Assembly: GCA_028874905.1 (NCBI GenBank) | Contig: JAPPGZ010000043.1 | Coordinates: forward strand, 1 to 46,330 | Origin: Gemmatimonadota bacterium | GTDB lineage: Bacteria > Gemmatimonadota > Gemmatimonadetes > Longimicrobiales > Gaopeijiaceae | DNA length: 46,330 bases | Direction: 5' to 3' | Shown here: positions 26,255-36,800 of the stretch, one piece after another | Position numbering within the stretch: position 1 is the first letter of the stretch | How the letters are laid out: each line of letters opens with the position of its first letter | Program-made: the position numbers and the translations under genes | The notes under the pieces: model-generated | Databases searched by the model: none | What the model saw: only the letters and a program-made list of their open reading frames with translations | Told to the model about the DNA's origin: nothing

Positions 26255-27405
26255 ATACCCGAACTGACGCGGGATAGCCGCGGTTCCAGCAAATGGATGT
26301 AGGAACCGCCCGAGTCGGGCTCGTGGTATGAGACGACGTACCGCGACCCGTTCGCGAATCCGAGCAGCGCGTCGTCCCCGTGGTAGCGCGCCAGCGTACG
26401 TCCCGTGGCCGGATCGATCAGGTCGAGCCATCCGTCCAGGACCGTTTGCCACGGCGCTTCGGGGATCTGGCCGCCGGGGCTGATCCGCTCCGTCCATTCG
26501 GGGTCGGGCGTCTGCCACGCGATCCAGAGCCCGTTTTCGTCGAGCATGCTGCCGACGTTGAGGGACCTGGGCCACGTTTCCGTCGGTGGGTTGTGGCGCT
26601 CGAAGGGCTCGACGGTGCGGTCGAAGATGCGAGCGACCGTAGGCGTGGGCTCCAGGTCCCAGCGCACCAGCCGGTTGGCCTGCTGGCTGACGACCCACAC
26701 GCTGCTGTCGTCACCGGTTACGAGGAAGCGTTGCGTCTGCGGCCCCTGATCCGGCGGTGGATCGGCGCCGAAGTGCGCGGTGCGGCCACCGAGGTCGAGG
26801 ATGTGGAGCCGGTGCCCCACCGTGGCCGGTTCGGCGGCGGGCACGGCGAACGCAACGCTGCCCGCATCCAGGACAACCGACGACAACACCTGCCCCAGCG
26901 AGGGATCCATCCGCACCAACTCGAAATCCTGGTCGAGGACCATTCGCCCTCTGCGGAAGTCGAAGACGTGGATGAAGCGGGACCCCACATTGACATGGGC
27001 GATCGCATCGAATTCGATCGTTCGGTCCCCGGCTCCGCCCGTGCGGTTCGCGCCGCGCCCCACGATCCCGAGGAACTCGCCGTCCGGAGCGAAGACCGAG
27101 ATCGCGGGGTAGGTCAGGTGCGTGATCAGGAACCGGCCGCGATGATCGACCGCGACGCGGGAGAAGGGGGTGATGACCGGGATGCCGGAGTCATCCCAGG
27201 TCCCGAGGGTGGCGACCGTGTCCAGGGTGATCACGCACTCGGCGCAGGAGACTTCGCCGGAGACGGGCGTGGGCTCCTGAGCCGACAGGGTGGTTGCTGC
27301 ACACGCACCAAGGGCGACACAGAGCCCCAGGGCAACAAGGGGCCCCACGGCAACACGGAGCCCCACGACAATCGGGACGGCGTTCCGCCAGATGCAATGG
27401 TCCAA
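26251..27405 (-). CDS. Exported six-bladed beta-propeller protein B
   Basis: A 384-residue protein with a signal sequence built from six-residue repeats (VGLRVA-VGPLVA-LGLCVA-LGACAA) ending in a possible lipobox LGAC or a signal-peptidase-I site near LSAQ. Blades are visible as VAVDHRGRFLITHLTYPAISVFAPDGEFLGIVGRG, IHVFDFRRGRMVLDQDF, LHILDLGGRTAHF and others. CAECVI near residue 55 may be a redox or disulfide pair. The longest frame starts at TTG 27405, right after an in-frame stop; GTG 13 codons in is the alternative. Same broad family as its convergent neighbour, but only weakly similar. Function unknown. Confidence 0.7.
   Translation of the reverse strand: MDHCIWRNAVPIVVGLRVAVGPLVALGLCVALGACAATTLSAQEPTPVSGEVSCAECVITLDTVATLGTWDDSGIPVITPFSRVAVDHRGRFLITHLTYPAISVFAPDGEFLGIVGRGANRTGGAGDRTIEFDAIAHVNVGSRFIHVFDFRRGRMVLDQDFELVRMDPSLGQVLSSVVLDAGSVAFAVPAAEPATVGHRLHILDLGGRTAHFGADPPPDQGPQTQRFLVTGDDSSVWVVSQQANRLVRWDLEPTPTVARIFDRTVEPFERHNPPTETWPRSLNVGSMLDENGLWIAWQTPDPEWTERISPGGQIPEAPWQTVLDGWLDLIDPATGRTLARYHGDDALLGFANGSRYVVSYHEPDSGGSYIHLLEPRLSRVSSGM
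27322..27375 (-). repeat. 18-bp tandem repeat inside signal-peptide coding region
   Basis: Three consecutive 18-base units at 27322, 27340 and 27358 share most bases (GAGCCCCAGGGCAACAAG, GGGCCCCACGGCAACACG, GAGCCCCACGACAATCGG). Being 6 codons long they keep the frame and encode the hydrophobic core of the propeller signal peptide. Confidence 0.65.
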
Positions 27406-27585
27406 TTCGCTGATTCAGCCTGGAGTCGGAAGGATCCGATGGTGTAGCAGAACGTAGCGCCGCCAAGCCCGACCGGCGACGCGTGGACGCCATCCCGCTT
27501 GCCCCCGTCTGTCTGCCCAAACACTATGGACGGGCTTCCCCGCGCGTCGGGAAGCGCCCGCGATCCGTTCCAAGGAGAAGTCCCC

Positions 27586-29076
27586 ATGAATCGCACGTCC
27601 CGCATGTCCCACACTACCCGTCCACGGTCGTCACCAGTCGCCATGCTTGCCTTGTGCGTCCTCGCCTTTGTCCCGTCTGCCGGCTGCGCGCAGTCTGATC
27701 CAACCCGGGATCCCCGCTTCGAACAGGCCGTCGACCTCTTCGAGGCCTGGCTGGACGCCAAGATGGACTATGAGAAGCTCCCCGCAGTGTCCGTTGGCCT
27801 CGTACACGACCAGGATCTGGTCTGGGCAAAGGGCTACGGATACGCGCATCCGGACGCAGAGGTGCCGGCGACGCCATCGACGATGTACTCGATCTGTTCG
27901 ATCTCGAAGCTGTTCACGTCGATCGGCGTCATGCAGCAGCGCGACGCGGGCAAGCTGCGTCTCGACGACCCGGTGTCGGCGGTTCTGCCGTGGTACGATC
28001 TCGAACAGGTCTATCCGGACGGCCCCGCCGTGAGCGTCGAGGGGATTCTCACCCATTCCTCCGGACTTCCGCGCGAATCCGCCCATCCGTATTGGACCGG
28101 TCCCGATTTCCCGTTCCCCACGCGGGAAGAGATCATCGAGGGCCTTGCGAAACAGGAGACGCTCTACCCCGGCGACCGCTACTTCCAGTATTCGAACCTG
28201 GGGATGGCGCTCGCGGGACAGATCGTCGAACAGGCCTCCGGGATGAGCTACGACGACTACATCCGGGCCCACATCCTGGATCCGCTGGGCATGGCGGACA
28301 CCTACACGGACATTCCCGAGCAGCACAAGGGCGATCGCTTCGCGACGGGATACACCCGGCTGGGGCGAGACGGTCAGCGGCACAAGGCGACCTTCTTCCA
28401 ATCGCATGGCATCGCGCCCGCGGCCGGGTTCGCTTCCACGGTTGAGGATTTGGCCCGGCTGGCTTCCTGGCAGTTCCGGCTGCTGGAGGACGGCGGGACC
28501 GAAGTCCTGGCCGTCAACACGCTGCGGGAGATGCACCGCGTACACTGGGTGGACCCCGACTTCGACACCATGTGGGGACTCGGCTTCGCGGTGGGCGAGC
28601 GCGATGACGAGCGCACGGTCGGGCACGGGGGCAGCTGTCCCGGTTTCAGGACGACTTTTCAGCTGAAACCCGCGAAGAAGCTGGCCGGGATCGCGATGAT
28701 CAGCGCGCAGGGCGCCAGCCCCGACGACGTGTGGTCGAAGATGATGTCGACCGTGGGCGCGGCCCTCGAGTCGATCCAGGCGGACCCGGGCGGCGGGACG
28801 GCGCGTCCGGCTTCACTGACCGAGTACGAGGGGCTGTACGAGTCGAACTGGGGCGAGACGGTGATCCTGCGCTGGGACGACGGCATCGTGGCGGTCCGCG
28901 TGCCCAACAACGACCCGATGGAGGCGATGACGAAGCTGCGCAGAACCGCCGAAGACACCTACCAGCGGGTGCGCGACGACGGCGAACTGGGCGAGGCCTA
29001 CGTGTTCCAGCGGGACGACTCGGGTGCGATCGAGAGCTTCACCGTCCACGGGAACTACTCGCGGAAGGTGCGTTAG
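27586..29076 (+). CDS. Serine hydrolase, class C beta-lactamase/PBP fold, lipoprotein
   Basis: A 496-residue penicillin-binding-protein-like serine hydrolase (beta-lactamase PF00144). The catalytic set is visible: SISK (Ser105, Lys108), YSN (Tyr202, Asn204) and GHGG (346-349) in the KTG position. A C-terminal lipocalin-like extension (LTEYEGLYESNWGETVILRWDDG) is common in DUF3471-type family members, many of which are esterases or D-aminopeptidases rather than true beta-lactamases. The signal peptide ends FVPSAGC, a lipobox. ATG 27586 has AAGGAG at good spacing; the frame is open for 87 more bases upstream but without a ribosome-binding site. Confidence 0.85.
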   Translation: MNRTSRMSHTTRPRSSPVAMLALCVLAFVPSAGCAQSDPTRDPRFEQAVDLFEAWLDAKMDYEKLPAVSVGLVHDQDLVWAKGYGYAHPDAEVPATPSTMYSICSISKLFTSIGVMQQRDAGKLRLDDPVSAVLPWYDLEQVYPDGPAVSVEGILTHSSGLPRESAHPYWTGPDFPFPTREEIIEGLAKQETLYPGDRYFQYSNLGMALAGQIVEQASGMSYDDYIRAHILDPLGMADTYTDIPEQHKGDRFATGYTRLGRDGQRHKATFFQSHGIAPAAGFASTVEDLARLASWQFRLLEDGGTEVLAVNTLREMHRVHWVDPDFDTMWGLGFAVGERDDERTVGHGGSCPGFRTTFQLKPAKKLAGIAMISAQGASPDDVWSKMMSTVGAALESIQADPGGGTARPASLTEYEGLYESNWGETVILRWDDGIVAVRVPNNDPMEAMTKLRRTAEDTYQRVRDDGELGEAYVFQRDDSGAIESFTVHGNYSRKVR

Positions 29077-29112
29077 GGGGCGGTAGGGTGGGCCCTCCGG
29101 CCCCTTGGCCTG

Positions 29113-30051
29113 TCAGCCCGCAGCCGCCCTCCGCTCCTGCACCGTTGACCGCAGCATGAGGATCGCTGCGTACAGTACGACCACGACCACGAGCCAGCGC
29201 ATGGCGTTCAGCGGTAGCGACCTGACGATGAACGCTGCGATCAGCACGGCCGGAATGCCCCCGATCGCCAGCCCGAGGGCGGCCTTGAGCCCATAGCGTC
29301 CGGCCTTCAGGAACCGCAGCCCCGCCACGGGCATGAGGAAGGCGGACGCGCCCATCATGATGGGGAAGGCGACGGCCGGGTTCATGCCCATCAGGCTGAT
29401 CACGATCATCGTGGGGGCGTACATGCCGATGCCGATGGTCATGAGCGAGCCGAGCACGAAGAGGCAAGCGAACGCGATGGCGAGGTTCGCGCCGGATAGC
29501 CCGGTGGCTTCGCCGCCCACCGCGGCGATCTCGAAGATGGCCAGCACGAAGGTCACCGCCGCGATGAGCAGCGCGATCCCCATGCCCACCTGGATCCGGT
29601 AGCGGGGGAGCTTGGCCACCACACCCGCGCCCAGCCACGCGCCCAGCACCGCGGCGACGAGGAGCGTGGCCAGCGTGACCGGGTCCACCGAGATGATCGC
29701 GATGAAGATGAAGGCCTGGATCACGACCGGCGGAGTGTGGCCGACCATCATCGTCCCCGGTATGTTCTCGTCGGGCACCACCTGCTTGAGCTTGAAGAGC
29801 GAGGTCGTGGGCGCGAACGACCCGATCCCGAGGGTGTCGAAGAAGTTGGTGACGAAGCCGACCGCGTTCTCGTAGAAGCTGGGGGGTCCGCTCCATCCGT
29901 CGCCGGTGCGGCCCGCTCGCGTCGCAGCGGTGGCCGACCGGTACCAGGCGAAGAGCAGGTAGGCGGTCAGCAGCGCCAGGGCCGTGAAGAGGAAGACGCG
30001 GGGGTCGAGGGAGTCGGGCACGGTACGCTCGATCTGGTGGTTGGGTGGCAA
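29113..30051 (-). CDS. TauE/SafE family membrane permease
   Basis: A 312-residue protein with about eight hydrophobic helices and the TauE/SafE pattern: an N-terminal helix plus FVTNFFDTLGIGSFAPTTSLFKL, PGTMMVGHTPPVVIQ and, in the second half, GMYAPTMIVISLMGMNPAVAFPIMMGASAFLMP. Family members export sulfite, sulfoacetate or related anions, or take up formate-like anions; the substrate here is unknown. The longest frame uses TTG at 30051; a GTG 10 codons later is an alternative. Divergent from the gamma-glutamyltransferase gene across 104 bp. Confidence 0.85.
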   Translation of the reverse strand: MPPNHQIERTVPDSLDPRVFLFTALALLTAYLLFAWYRSATAATRAGRTGDGWSGPPSFYENAVGFVTNFFDTLGIGSFAPTTSLFKLKQVVPDENIPGTMMVGHTPPVVIQAFIFIAIISVDPVTLATLLVAAVLGAWLGAGVVAKLPRYRIQVGMGIALLIAAVTFVLAIFEIAAVGGEATGLSGANLAIAFACLFVLGSLMTIGIGMYAPTMIVISLMGMNPAVAFPIMMGASAFLMPVAGLRFLKAGRYGLKAALGLAIGGIPAVLIAAFIVRSLPLNAMRWLVVVVVLYAAILMLRSTVQERRAAAG

Positions 30052-30155
30052 GACTCGCTTCGGTGCGAGAAGTCAGGCGGTAGGGTATGTTGGCGGACAC
30101 CGGTGCGCCAGCCAGCCGATGCCTGTTCGGTGACCCATATCCAGGAGTGATTCTC

Positions 30156-31886
30156 ATGAAACGCCGGGACTTCCTCGCAGCTTCCGCAGCTTCCGCCGCA
30201 GCCGCCGGTTCCGGCCTGCTGGCCTGCAATCCGTCGTCGACGACCGGCGACTCGGACGGCTCGGAAGCCTACCGGCCGCCCGACGCCGGCCACCTCGGAA
30301 TCGCCCACGGAAGCGTATGGGGCCGGCGCGGCGTCACTGCCGCGGCCGACTACTACGCGTCCCTCGCCGGCACCACGATCATGATGCAGGGCGGCAACGC
30401 CGTCGACGCGCTCGTGGCTGCCGCCGCGACGCTCAACGTGTCCGAGCCCTACATGTCGGGGATCGGCGGCTTCGGCGGCTTCATGGTGATCTATCTGGCC
30501 GAGGAGAACCGGGTCGTCGGCCTCGACGCGATGGGCAAGTCCCCCGCCGCCTCTTCCCCCGGCACCATGACCCTCGACGACTTCGATGCCGGCTACAAGG
30601 CGCCGATCGTCCCGGGTGCACTCAAGGGTTGGGCGGCGGCGCTGGAGCGCTACGGCACCATGAGCCTGGGCGACGTCTTCGAGCCCGCGATCCAGCTCGC
30701 CGAAGACGGCTTCGTGATCTCGAAGTTCGACGAACTGCACACGAACGGCGCTGCCGAGAAGCTGGGCCGCTTCCCGTCGACCACGCGCGTGTTCTTTCCG
30801 CACGGCCGCCCGCCGCGCATGGGCGAGGTCATCAGGCAGCCCGATCTGGCCGCCAGCATGCGGCATCTCGCCCGCGCAGGTGCCGACGACCTCTACAAGG
30901 GCGAACTGGCGGACCGGATCGTCGCTTTCCTGGCCGAGAACGGCGGGCACCTGACGAAGGCCGACCTCGAGTCGTACGAAGTCGAATGGCGCGATCCCAT
31001 CACGACCACCTTCCAGGGCCACGATCTCTACGCGATGCCCCCGGGGTCATGCGGGATGTCGATGTTCCAGGCGCTCAACATCATGGACGGCTTCGACCTG
31101 GCGCAGATGGACCTGTACGGCAGCGAGTTCGCGCATCTGTGGCTGGAGGCTTGCAAGCTGGCCCTGGCCGACGACGACCGGTACAACACCGGCCGGGACA
31201 ACGTCGACATTCCGGTGGACCGGATCATCTCCAGGGCGTACGCGGACGAGCAGCGCGCGAAGATCGACCCCGCGCGCGTCGCGTCGTTCTCGGGCGAACC
31301 GCTCCCGTTCTTCGGAACCACCAGCCTGTCGACCGCCGACCGCTGGGGGAATGCCGTAGCGTTCACGCAGTCGCTGGTGAGCATCTACGGCAGCGGCGTG
31401 GTCGCGGGCGAAACGGGAATCTTCCTCAACAACGGCCACACGTTCGGCTTCGTGCTGGAGGAGGGTCACGTCAACCACCTGGAGGGCGGCCAGCGGGCCA
31501 AGGGCGTGATGACGCCATGCGTGGTGATGAAGGACGGCCGGCTCGTCGCGGCGGTGGGGGCCGCCGGCGGCTACACGATTCCGCAGACCGTCGGGCAGAC
31601 GATCACGAAGTTGGTGGTCGGCGGGATGGACATGCAGCTCGCGATCGCCTCTCCCCGCATGGCGATTAACCGGGGCGGGGGCCGGACGCCGATCCCGGAG
31701 GACTCTGTCACGTATCTCGAGCCGGGATTCCCGCCTGCCGTGTACGAGGAGCTGGCAGATCGGGGTCATCACCTGGTGGAGCCGGGCAACATGGGAGGGG
31801 TGCAGGGGGTGTATAGAGATGCGGAGACCGGGGCGCTGGCGGGTGGGTCGGATCCTCGCCGCGACGGTCACGCGATCGCGTGGTGA
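30156..31886 (+). CDS. Gamma-glutamyltransferase, Tat-exported
   Basis: A 576-residue N-terminal-nucleophile enzyme that cleaves or transfers gamma-glutamyl groups, such as that of glutathione. The precursor is expected to self-process before Thr388 (motif TTSLSTADRWGNAV; the usual TTHxS histidine is Ser here), giving a 189-residue small subunit. GGNAVDALVAA near the N-terminus and GMTP/GGYTIPQTVGQ near the C-terminus support the assignment. The signal KRRDFLAASAASAAA is twin-arginine type, with a possible lipobox LLAC. ATG 30156 follows CAGGAG. Its stop TGA shares one base with the ATG of the next gene, so the pair is coupled; together they suggest periplasmic peptide breakdown. Confidence 0.88.
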   Translation: MKRRDFLAASAASAAAAGSGLLACNPSSTTGDSDGSEAYRPPDAGHLGIAHGSVWGRRGVTAAADYYASLAGTTIMMQGGNAVDALVAAAATLNVSEPYMSGIGGFGGFMVIYLAEENRVVGLDAMGKSPAASSPGTMTLDDFDAGYKAPIVPGALKGWAAALERYGTMSLGDVFEPAIQLAEDGFVISKFDELHTNGAAEKLGRFPSTTRVFFPHGRPPRMGEVIRQPDLAASMRHLARAGADDLYKGELADRIVAFLAENGGHLTKADLESYEVEWRDPITTTFQGHDLYAMPPGSCGMSMFQALNIMDGFDLAQMDLYGSEFAHLWLEACKLALADDDRYNTGRDNVDIPVDRIISRAYADEQRAKIDPARVASFSGEPLPFFGTTSLSTADRWGNAVAFTQSLVSIYGSGVVAGETGIFLNNGHTFGFVLEEGHVNHLEGGQRAKGVMTPCVVMKDGRLVAAVGAAGGYTIPQTVGQTITKLVVGGMDMQLAIASPRMAINRGGGRTPIPEDSVTYLEPGFPPAVYEELADRGHHLVEPGNMGGVQGVYRDAETGALAGGSDPRRDGHAIAW

Positions 31887-33847
31887 TGGACGGGTCGGGG
31901 GGCGCGGCGGGGGCGCGGCACTTGGCAGCCGGGCGGCACCCGGGGGCGAGCCTCGCGGCGACCGTCCTGGTGCTGGCGGCGGCCCTCGGAGTCATGGCCG
32001 CGTGCGCCGACGGCGATGTCCCGGACGCTGACGAGGCCGCTCCGGGCCGGGCGGGCGCCGAGGGTCCGGTCAGCACGTTCACCCGCAACCAGGCGCTGCA
32101 CATTCCCATGCGCGACGGCGTGAGGATCGCGGTCGACGTGTGGCTGCCCGACGGGACCCGGGAGGGCGCTCTCCTCCCTACCATGATCAGGGCGACGCGC
32201 TACTGGAGGGCCCGTGGTTTGGTCGACGCGCCGCTCGAGAGCGATTCGAACTTTGACGAGGCCGAGCGATGGAACGCGGCGGGGTACGCGCTGGTGCTCG
32301 TGGACGGTCGCGGCAGCGGGGCTTCGTTCGGCATTCGGCGCTTCGAGCTCGCCGAGGACGAGGTGCGGGACTACGGCGAGGTCGCGGACTGGATCGTGGC
32401 GCAACCGTGGTCGAACGGGCGGGTCGGAGCATACGGCGTGTCGTACGCGGGCAACACCGCCGAGATGCTGGCGGTCAACCGCCATCCGGCGGTGAAGGCG
32501 GTGGCGCCGCTCTTCAACGACTTCGACAACTTCGGCCACCTGGTGTTCCCGGGCGGCGTGCTCACGGTCGGATTCCTGGAGAGCTGGTCGAACCGGACGC
32601 GCATGCAGGACCTCAACGACATCTGCGGCCTGTCCGGCGTTGCGGGTGTGGAGTGCGATGAACTGCGCGGGCGGGTCATCGGCGTCAAGCCCGTCGACGC
32701 GGACGTGGACGGCGCGCTGCTCGTGGCGGCCGTGGCGGAACACGACGCGAACACGGTGCCCTTCGGAGCCGCCCTGGAGTACGAGTACCGCGACGATCCC
32801 TTCGGGCTCTACGGGGAGACCAACGTGGGACACCGGCGGAGCCCCTCGGGCCATCTGCCACAGATCGAGGAGTCGGGCGTGGCCATGTTCGTCCGCGCCG
32901 GGTGGCAGGACGCCGGGACGGTGAACGGCACGCTGGGCCGCTACAACACCATCTCCAACGCGCAGCAGGTCTTCCTCGGACCCTGGGACCACGGGGCGCG
33001 CAACGACGCCGATCCCTTCCGGCCGGATGATGCGCCGGTGGCACCGGGCGCGGATGAGCAGTTCGCCGGGCTCGTCGCCTTCTTCGACGAGCACCTCAAG
33101 GAAGGCGGGTCGGGCCGGACGCCCAACGAGATCAACTACTACACGCTCGGCGCTGACCGGTGGACCAGGACCGAAACCTGGCCTCCGGGGGGCTTCGAGG
33201 ACGTGCCGTGGTATTTCGGGGCGGACGGCACGCTGAGCCGCGGGTCACCCGCCGACGCGGAGGGCGCAGACGACTACACCGTCGACTTCTCGGCGACCAC
33301 GGGCACGCGGAACCGCTGGTACACCAACGGCGGCGGCGGCGATGTCGTGTACGGGGACCGGCGGTATGAAGATGCGAAGTTGCTGACCTACACGAGCGCA
33401 TCGATGGCGGTCGACACCGAGATCACGGGCCACCCGGTGGTTACGCTATGGCTGTCGTCGACCGAGAGCGACGGCGCGTTCATCGTCCTCCTGGAGGATG
33501 TCGCGCCGGACGGCACGGTGACCTACATCACCGAGGGTCAGTTGCGCGCCGTGATGCGCGCCGTCACCGACGACCCGCCGCTCTACCGCAAGTACGGCCC
33601 ACACCGTTCCGAGCTGCGTGCCGATGCCATGCCGCTGGTGCCGGGCAAGGTGGCCGAGATCAGCTTCGACCTGTGGGCGACGTCGGTGTTGATCCGCGAG
33701 GGCCACCGGATCCGGGTTGCCGTGGCCGGGGCCGATGCGGACACCTTTCTGCGCTACCCGCGTGACGGAAGCGTCCCGGCACTGTCGGTGATGCGGAACG
33801 CGACATACCCGTCGGCGATCGTTCTGCCGATGAAGGAGTTGCGGTAG
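31886..33847 (+). CDS. CocE/NonD family alpha/beta hydrolase, lipoprotein (second copy)
   Basis: A 653-residue paralogue of the first gene in the window. The triad is expected as Ser186 (YGVSYAG), Asp342 (GWQDAG) and His369 (WDHGAR), followed by the C-terminal jelly-roll domain (LTYTSASMAVDTEITGHPVVTLWLSS). The signal ends GVMAAC (lipobox). The start at 31886 overlaps the gamma-glutamyltransferase stop as TGATG; GTG codons just upstream are less likely. Coupling to a gamma-glutamyltransferase favours a peptidase (X-Pro type) role, but ester substrates cannot be excluded. It ends 2 bp from the convergent protease gene. Confidence 0.87.
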   Translation: MDGSGGAAGARHLAAGRHPGASLAATVLVLAAALGVMAACADGDVPDADEAAPGRAGAEGPVSTFTRNQALHIPMRDGVRIAVDVWLPDGTREGALLPTMIRATRYWRARGLVDAPLESDSNFDEAERWNAAGYALVLVDGRGSGASFGIRRFELAEDEVRDYGEVADWIVAQPWSNGRVGAYGVSYAGNTAEMLAVNRHPAVKAVAPLFNDFDNFGHLVFPGGVLTVGFLESWSNRTRMQDLNDICGLSGVAGVECDELRGRVIGVKPVDADVDGALLVAAVAEHDANTVPFGAALEYEYRDDPFGLYGETNVGHRRSPSGHLPQIEESGVAMFVRAGWQDAGTVNGTLGRYNTISNAQQVFLGPWDHGARNDADPFRPDDAPVAPGADEQFAGLVAFFDEHLKEGGSGRTPNEINYYTLGADRWTRTETWPPGGFEDVPWYFGADGTLSRGSPADAEGADDYTVDFSATTGTRNRWYTNGGGGDVVYGDRRYEDAKLLTYTSASMAVDTEITGHPVVTLWLSSTESDGAFIVLLEDVAPDGTVTYITEGQLRAVMRAVTDDPPLYRKYGPHRSELRADAMPLVPGKVAEISFDLWATSVLIREGHRIRVAVAGADADTFLRYPRDGSVPALSVMRNATYPSAIVLPMKELR

Positions 33848-33849
33848 GA

Positions 33850-36800
33850 CTAGCGACGCCACGCGGTGGAATCGGGCACTCCTCGGCTGACGACGGCCTC
33901 CAGACCTGGTTCCGGCAGACGTAGAGACGTCGCCCGGACCGTGAGCGTCTGCCCGGGGGAATCGCGGAGGAACCCGCGCACGCGGCCGCTTCGTTCGTCG
34001 ATCAGAAGCACGGACGCCCGGCCCGGGGACTGCGGGCCGGCTCCCCGGCCCGCGCCGCCCCCGGTGTCCGCCAGGCCCACTGGGTCCCCCCGTCCAACGG
34101 CGTCCGAACCCCCGGGGCCGATCAACACGATGCGGTCCAGCGAGTCCGCCCATGAGCTCTGCGCCGGGATCACAAACGCGAACGCCGATTCGCCGTCACC
34201 CAGTCCGGTCTCCGGCATCGCGAACGAGAACGAGAACAGGGTGTCCTCCCGGGCAGTCAGTCCGGCCAACCGGAACGGTCCCTCCTTCGGGGGCGGCGAC
34301 GGCGGTGAGCGCACGAGAAACGCCGGCTCCAGGATCGGGACACTGTCGGCACTCTGGCCGCCCCACAGGAGCAGCCCCCGGGCGGCTGCGACCGCCGAGG
34401 CACGCGAGCCCGCGCGCCGCGGCTCCAGCGTCTCGCGGAAGTGGAGGGCCTTGTTGAAGCTGTAGTCGCTCACCCACTCGGGGCCGCAGTACGACATGAA
34501 GTCGGGTCTCGTCGGACTGATCAGGAGTCCCCGCTGGAAGTCGTAGCCCCACGATCCGATGGAACCGTTCACGTAGGGGTAGATCAGCTCGATGTTGGAC
34601 GGGTCTCCGCACGGTGCGTGGCGCAGGGACATGTTGTGGCCCAGTTCGTGGGCGATCGTGGGGCCCCGGAGGCCCGACACGCTTCCCGGCCAGCCGACGT
34701 ATCCGCGCCCGCCACCCCCGCTCATCACCCCCATGTAGTAGCCCGTCGCGCCGTCCATCGTGCGCGTGGCCCACGTTTCGCGCAGCAGTGCCGAACTGTT
34801 GGCGAACACCGGTTCGATCGAGGTCCACACGGGCTCGCGGGCAGTGACCGTGAACTCTTCCACGGGCAGCAGTTCGCGGGTCAGTTCGAAAAGGTCATCC
34901 TGCGCCCGCAGCAGCTTGACCCGGTCGGCCAGCGCCCGGTCGGGGTTCGTGTTGTAGAGGAACGGCACCAGGGTGAGATCGAGCGGCCTCATTTGCCGGA
35001 CATCCAGCGCGGCACGCCCCTCCTCCGGCCATCGCCGCGGGACCCCGGTACCGGCCGGAAGCGCGCCCTCCGGGTCGATTTCCACTACCATCTCCAGCCC
35101 TGGCACCAGCACCGAACCCGGGATCAGCGCATTGGCCGACGCGTCGAGCGAACCCTCGTCGACAGCCGTCGGAAGGGACCGCGACGATCTCGGCACCGAC
35201 ACCGAGTGGACCTCCCGGCCATCGGCGAAGAACCTTGCCCGGACAGTCGGAAAGCTCGCGCTGACCCCGCTGTTGGCCACAACAAACACCCTGAGCAACG
35301 CCTGCTCGCCCGCCACCAGCTTCACGGGAACCGACGCCGACTGCGACGCCTGTGTCAGGTACGCATGTGTGCGCTCTTCGGCGCACAGCGGCGCCCATCC
35401 GGTTCCGATCGAAGCCACCCACGCCCGGAATTCGTCGTCCGGGGGCGCGCACAGTCCTGTCGCTCCAAGCTGAAGCTCGTCCAGCGCGAGCGCCGTCAGT
35501 TCGCGTGGCAACTCGCCCTCCAAATTGCGGTTGCGAGAGAGGATGAGGTGCTCCAGGGCCGCCAGTCGCCCCAGTTCGGGCGGAAGCGGGCCCTCGATCT
35601 GGTTGCTCAGCAGGTCAAGCAATTCCAGGCTGTTCAGGTTGCCCAATTCCGGCGGGATCGACCCGGTTAGCTGGTTTCGGCCCAGGTAAAGGTGGGTCAG
35701 GCTGGTCAGCTTGCCCAGTTCCGGCGGGATTTCACCCGTGAACCGGTTTGCCAGCAGCCCGAGTATGGTCAGGTTCTGCAGGCTGCCCAGTTCGGGGGGG
35801 ATTTCGCCCGTGAATCCGTTGTAGTAGAGCTCCAGTCTTTGGAGGTTGGTCAAGCGGCCGAGCTCCGGCGGGATGGGGCCGGTGAGTTGGTTCGATCGCA
35901 GGATCAAGCGCGTGATGTTGGTCAGGTTGCCGAGTTCGGGGGGAATCCCGCCTTCGAGGTCGTTGTTGCCCAGATAGAGAAAGGACAGTGTCGAAAGGCT
36001 GCCGAGTTCCGGTGGGATCTCGCCGACCAACTCGTTCCCGGTCAAGTAGAGACCTTCGATCACCGGCAGCCGGCTCAGTTCCTTCGGAATCGGGCCGCCG
36101 AGTTCGTTGAAGGACAGCGCGAGCAGCCGCAACGACGGCATGTCCGCGAGCCACGTCGGGATTGTGCCGGTGAGATCGTTCGAGGACAGGAGCAGGGATT
36201 CCAGGCGTTCGAGACTGGAAAGCTCGTCAGGCAATTGACCGCTGAGCGCGTTGTCGAGGAGGTTGAGGGACCGCAGGGCCCGAAGGTCGCCGAGCTGCGG
36301 GGGGATCCTGCCCGAAAGGCCATTGTCGGAAAGGTCCAGGTAGGCGACCCGCCCGTTGTCGTTGACGCCGACGCCGTACCAACCCTCCGCCGGGGCGTCG
36401 GTCAGCCAGTTGTCCGAACGCGCCCAGTTCCGCCCGGAGGTGGCCTCGAAGAACGCGGTGAGGATGCGTTTGTCGAAGAGGGCGGCCGACTCCACGGTCA
36501 GCGAGGTAGCGGCCTCCAAGTCCCCCGCGCTGGCGGTGATTGAGGCGACCCCGGGGGCAAGCGCGGCGGCCAGGCCGGTGGCGTCCACGGCGACTACATC
36601 GGGGGTGGCCGAGGTCCAGGCGAAGGCGGGTGCCGCGGCAGCGGCGATGGCGTGGCCGTTGGCGTCGGCGGCCAGCGCGGTCAGTGCGATCGAGTCGCCC
36701 ACGGCTACCGTGTCCACGGCTGGCACGACCTCGAGCGACTCGGCGACCTGTGCGATGTGTGCGGTGGTAGCGGCGGAGGCCGACGCGCGCGCGCCCGTGA

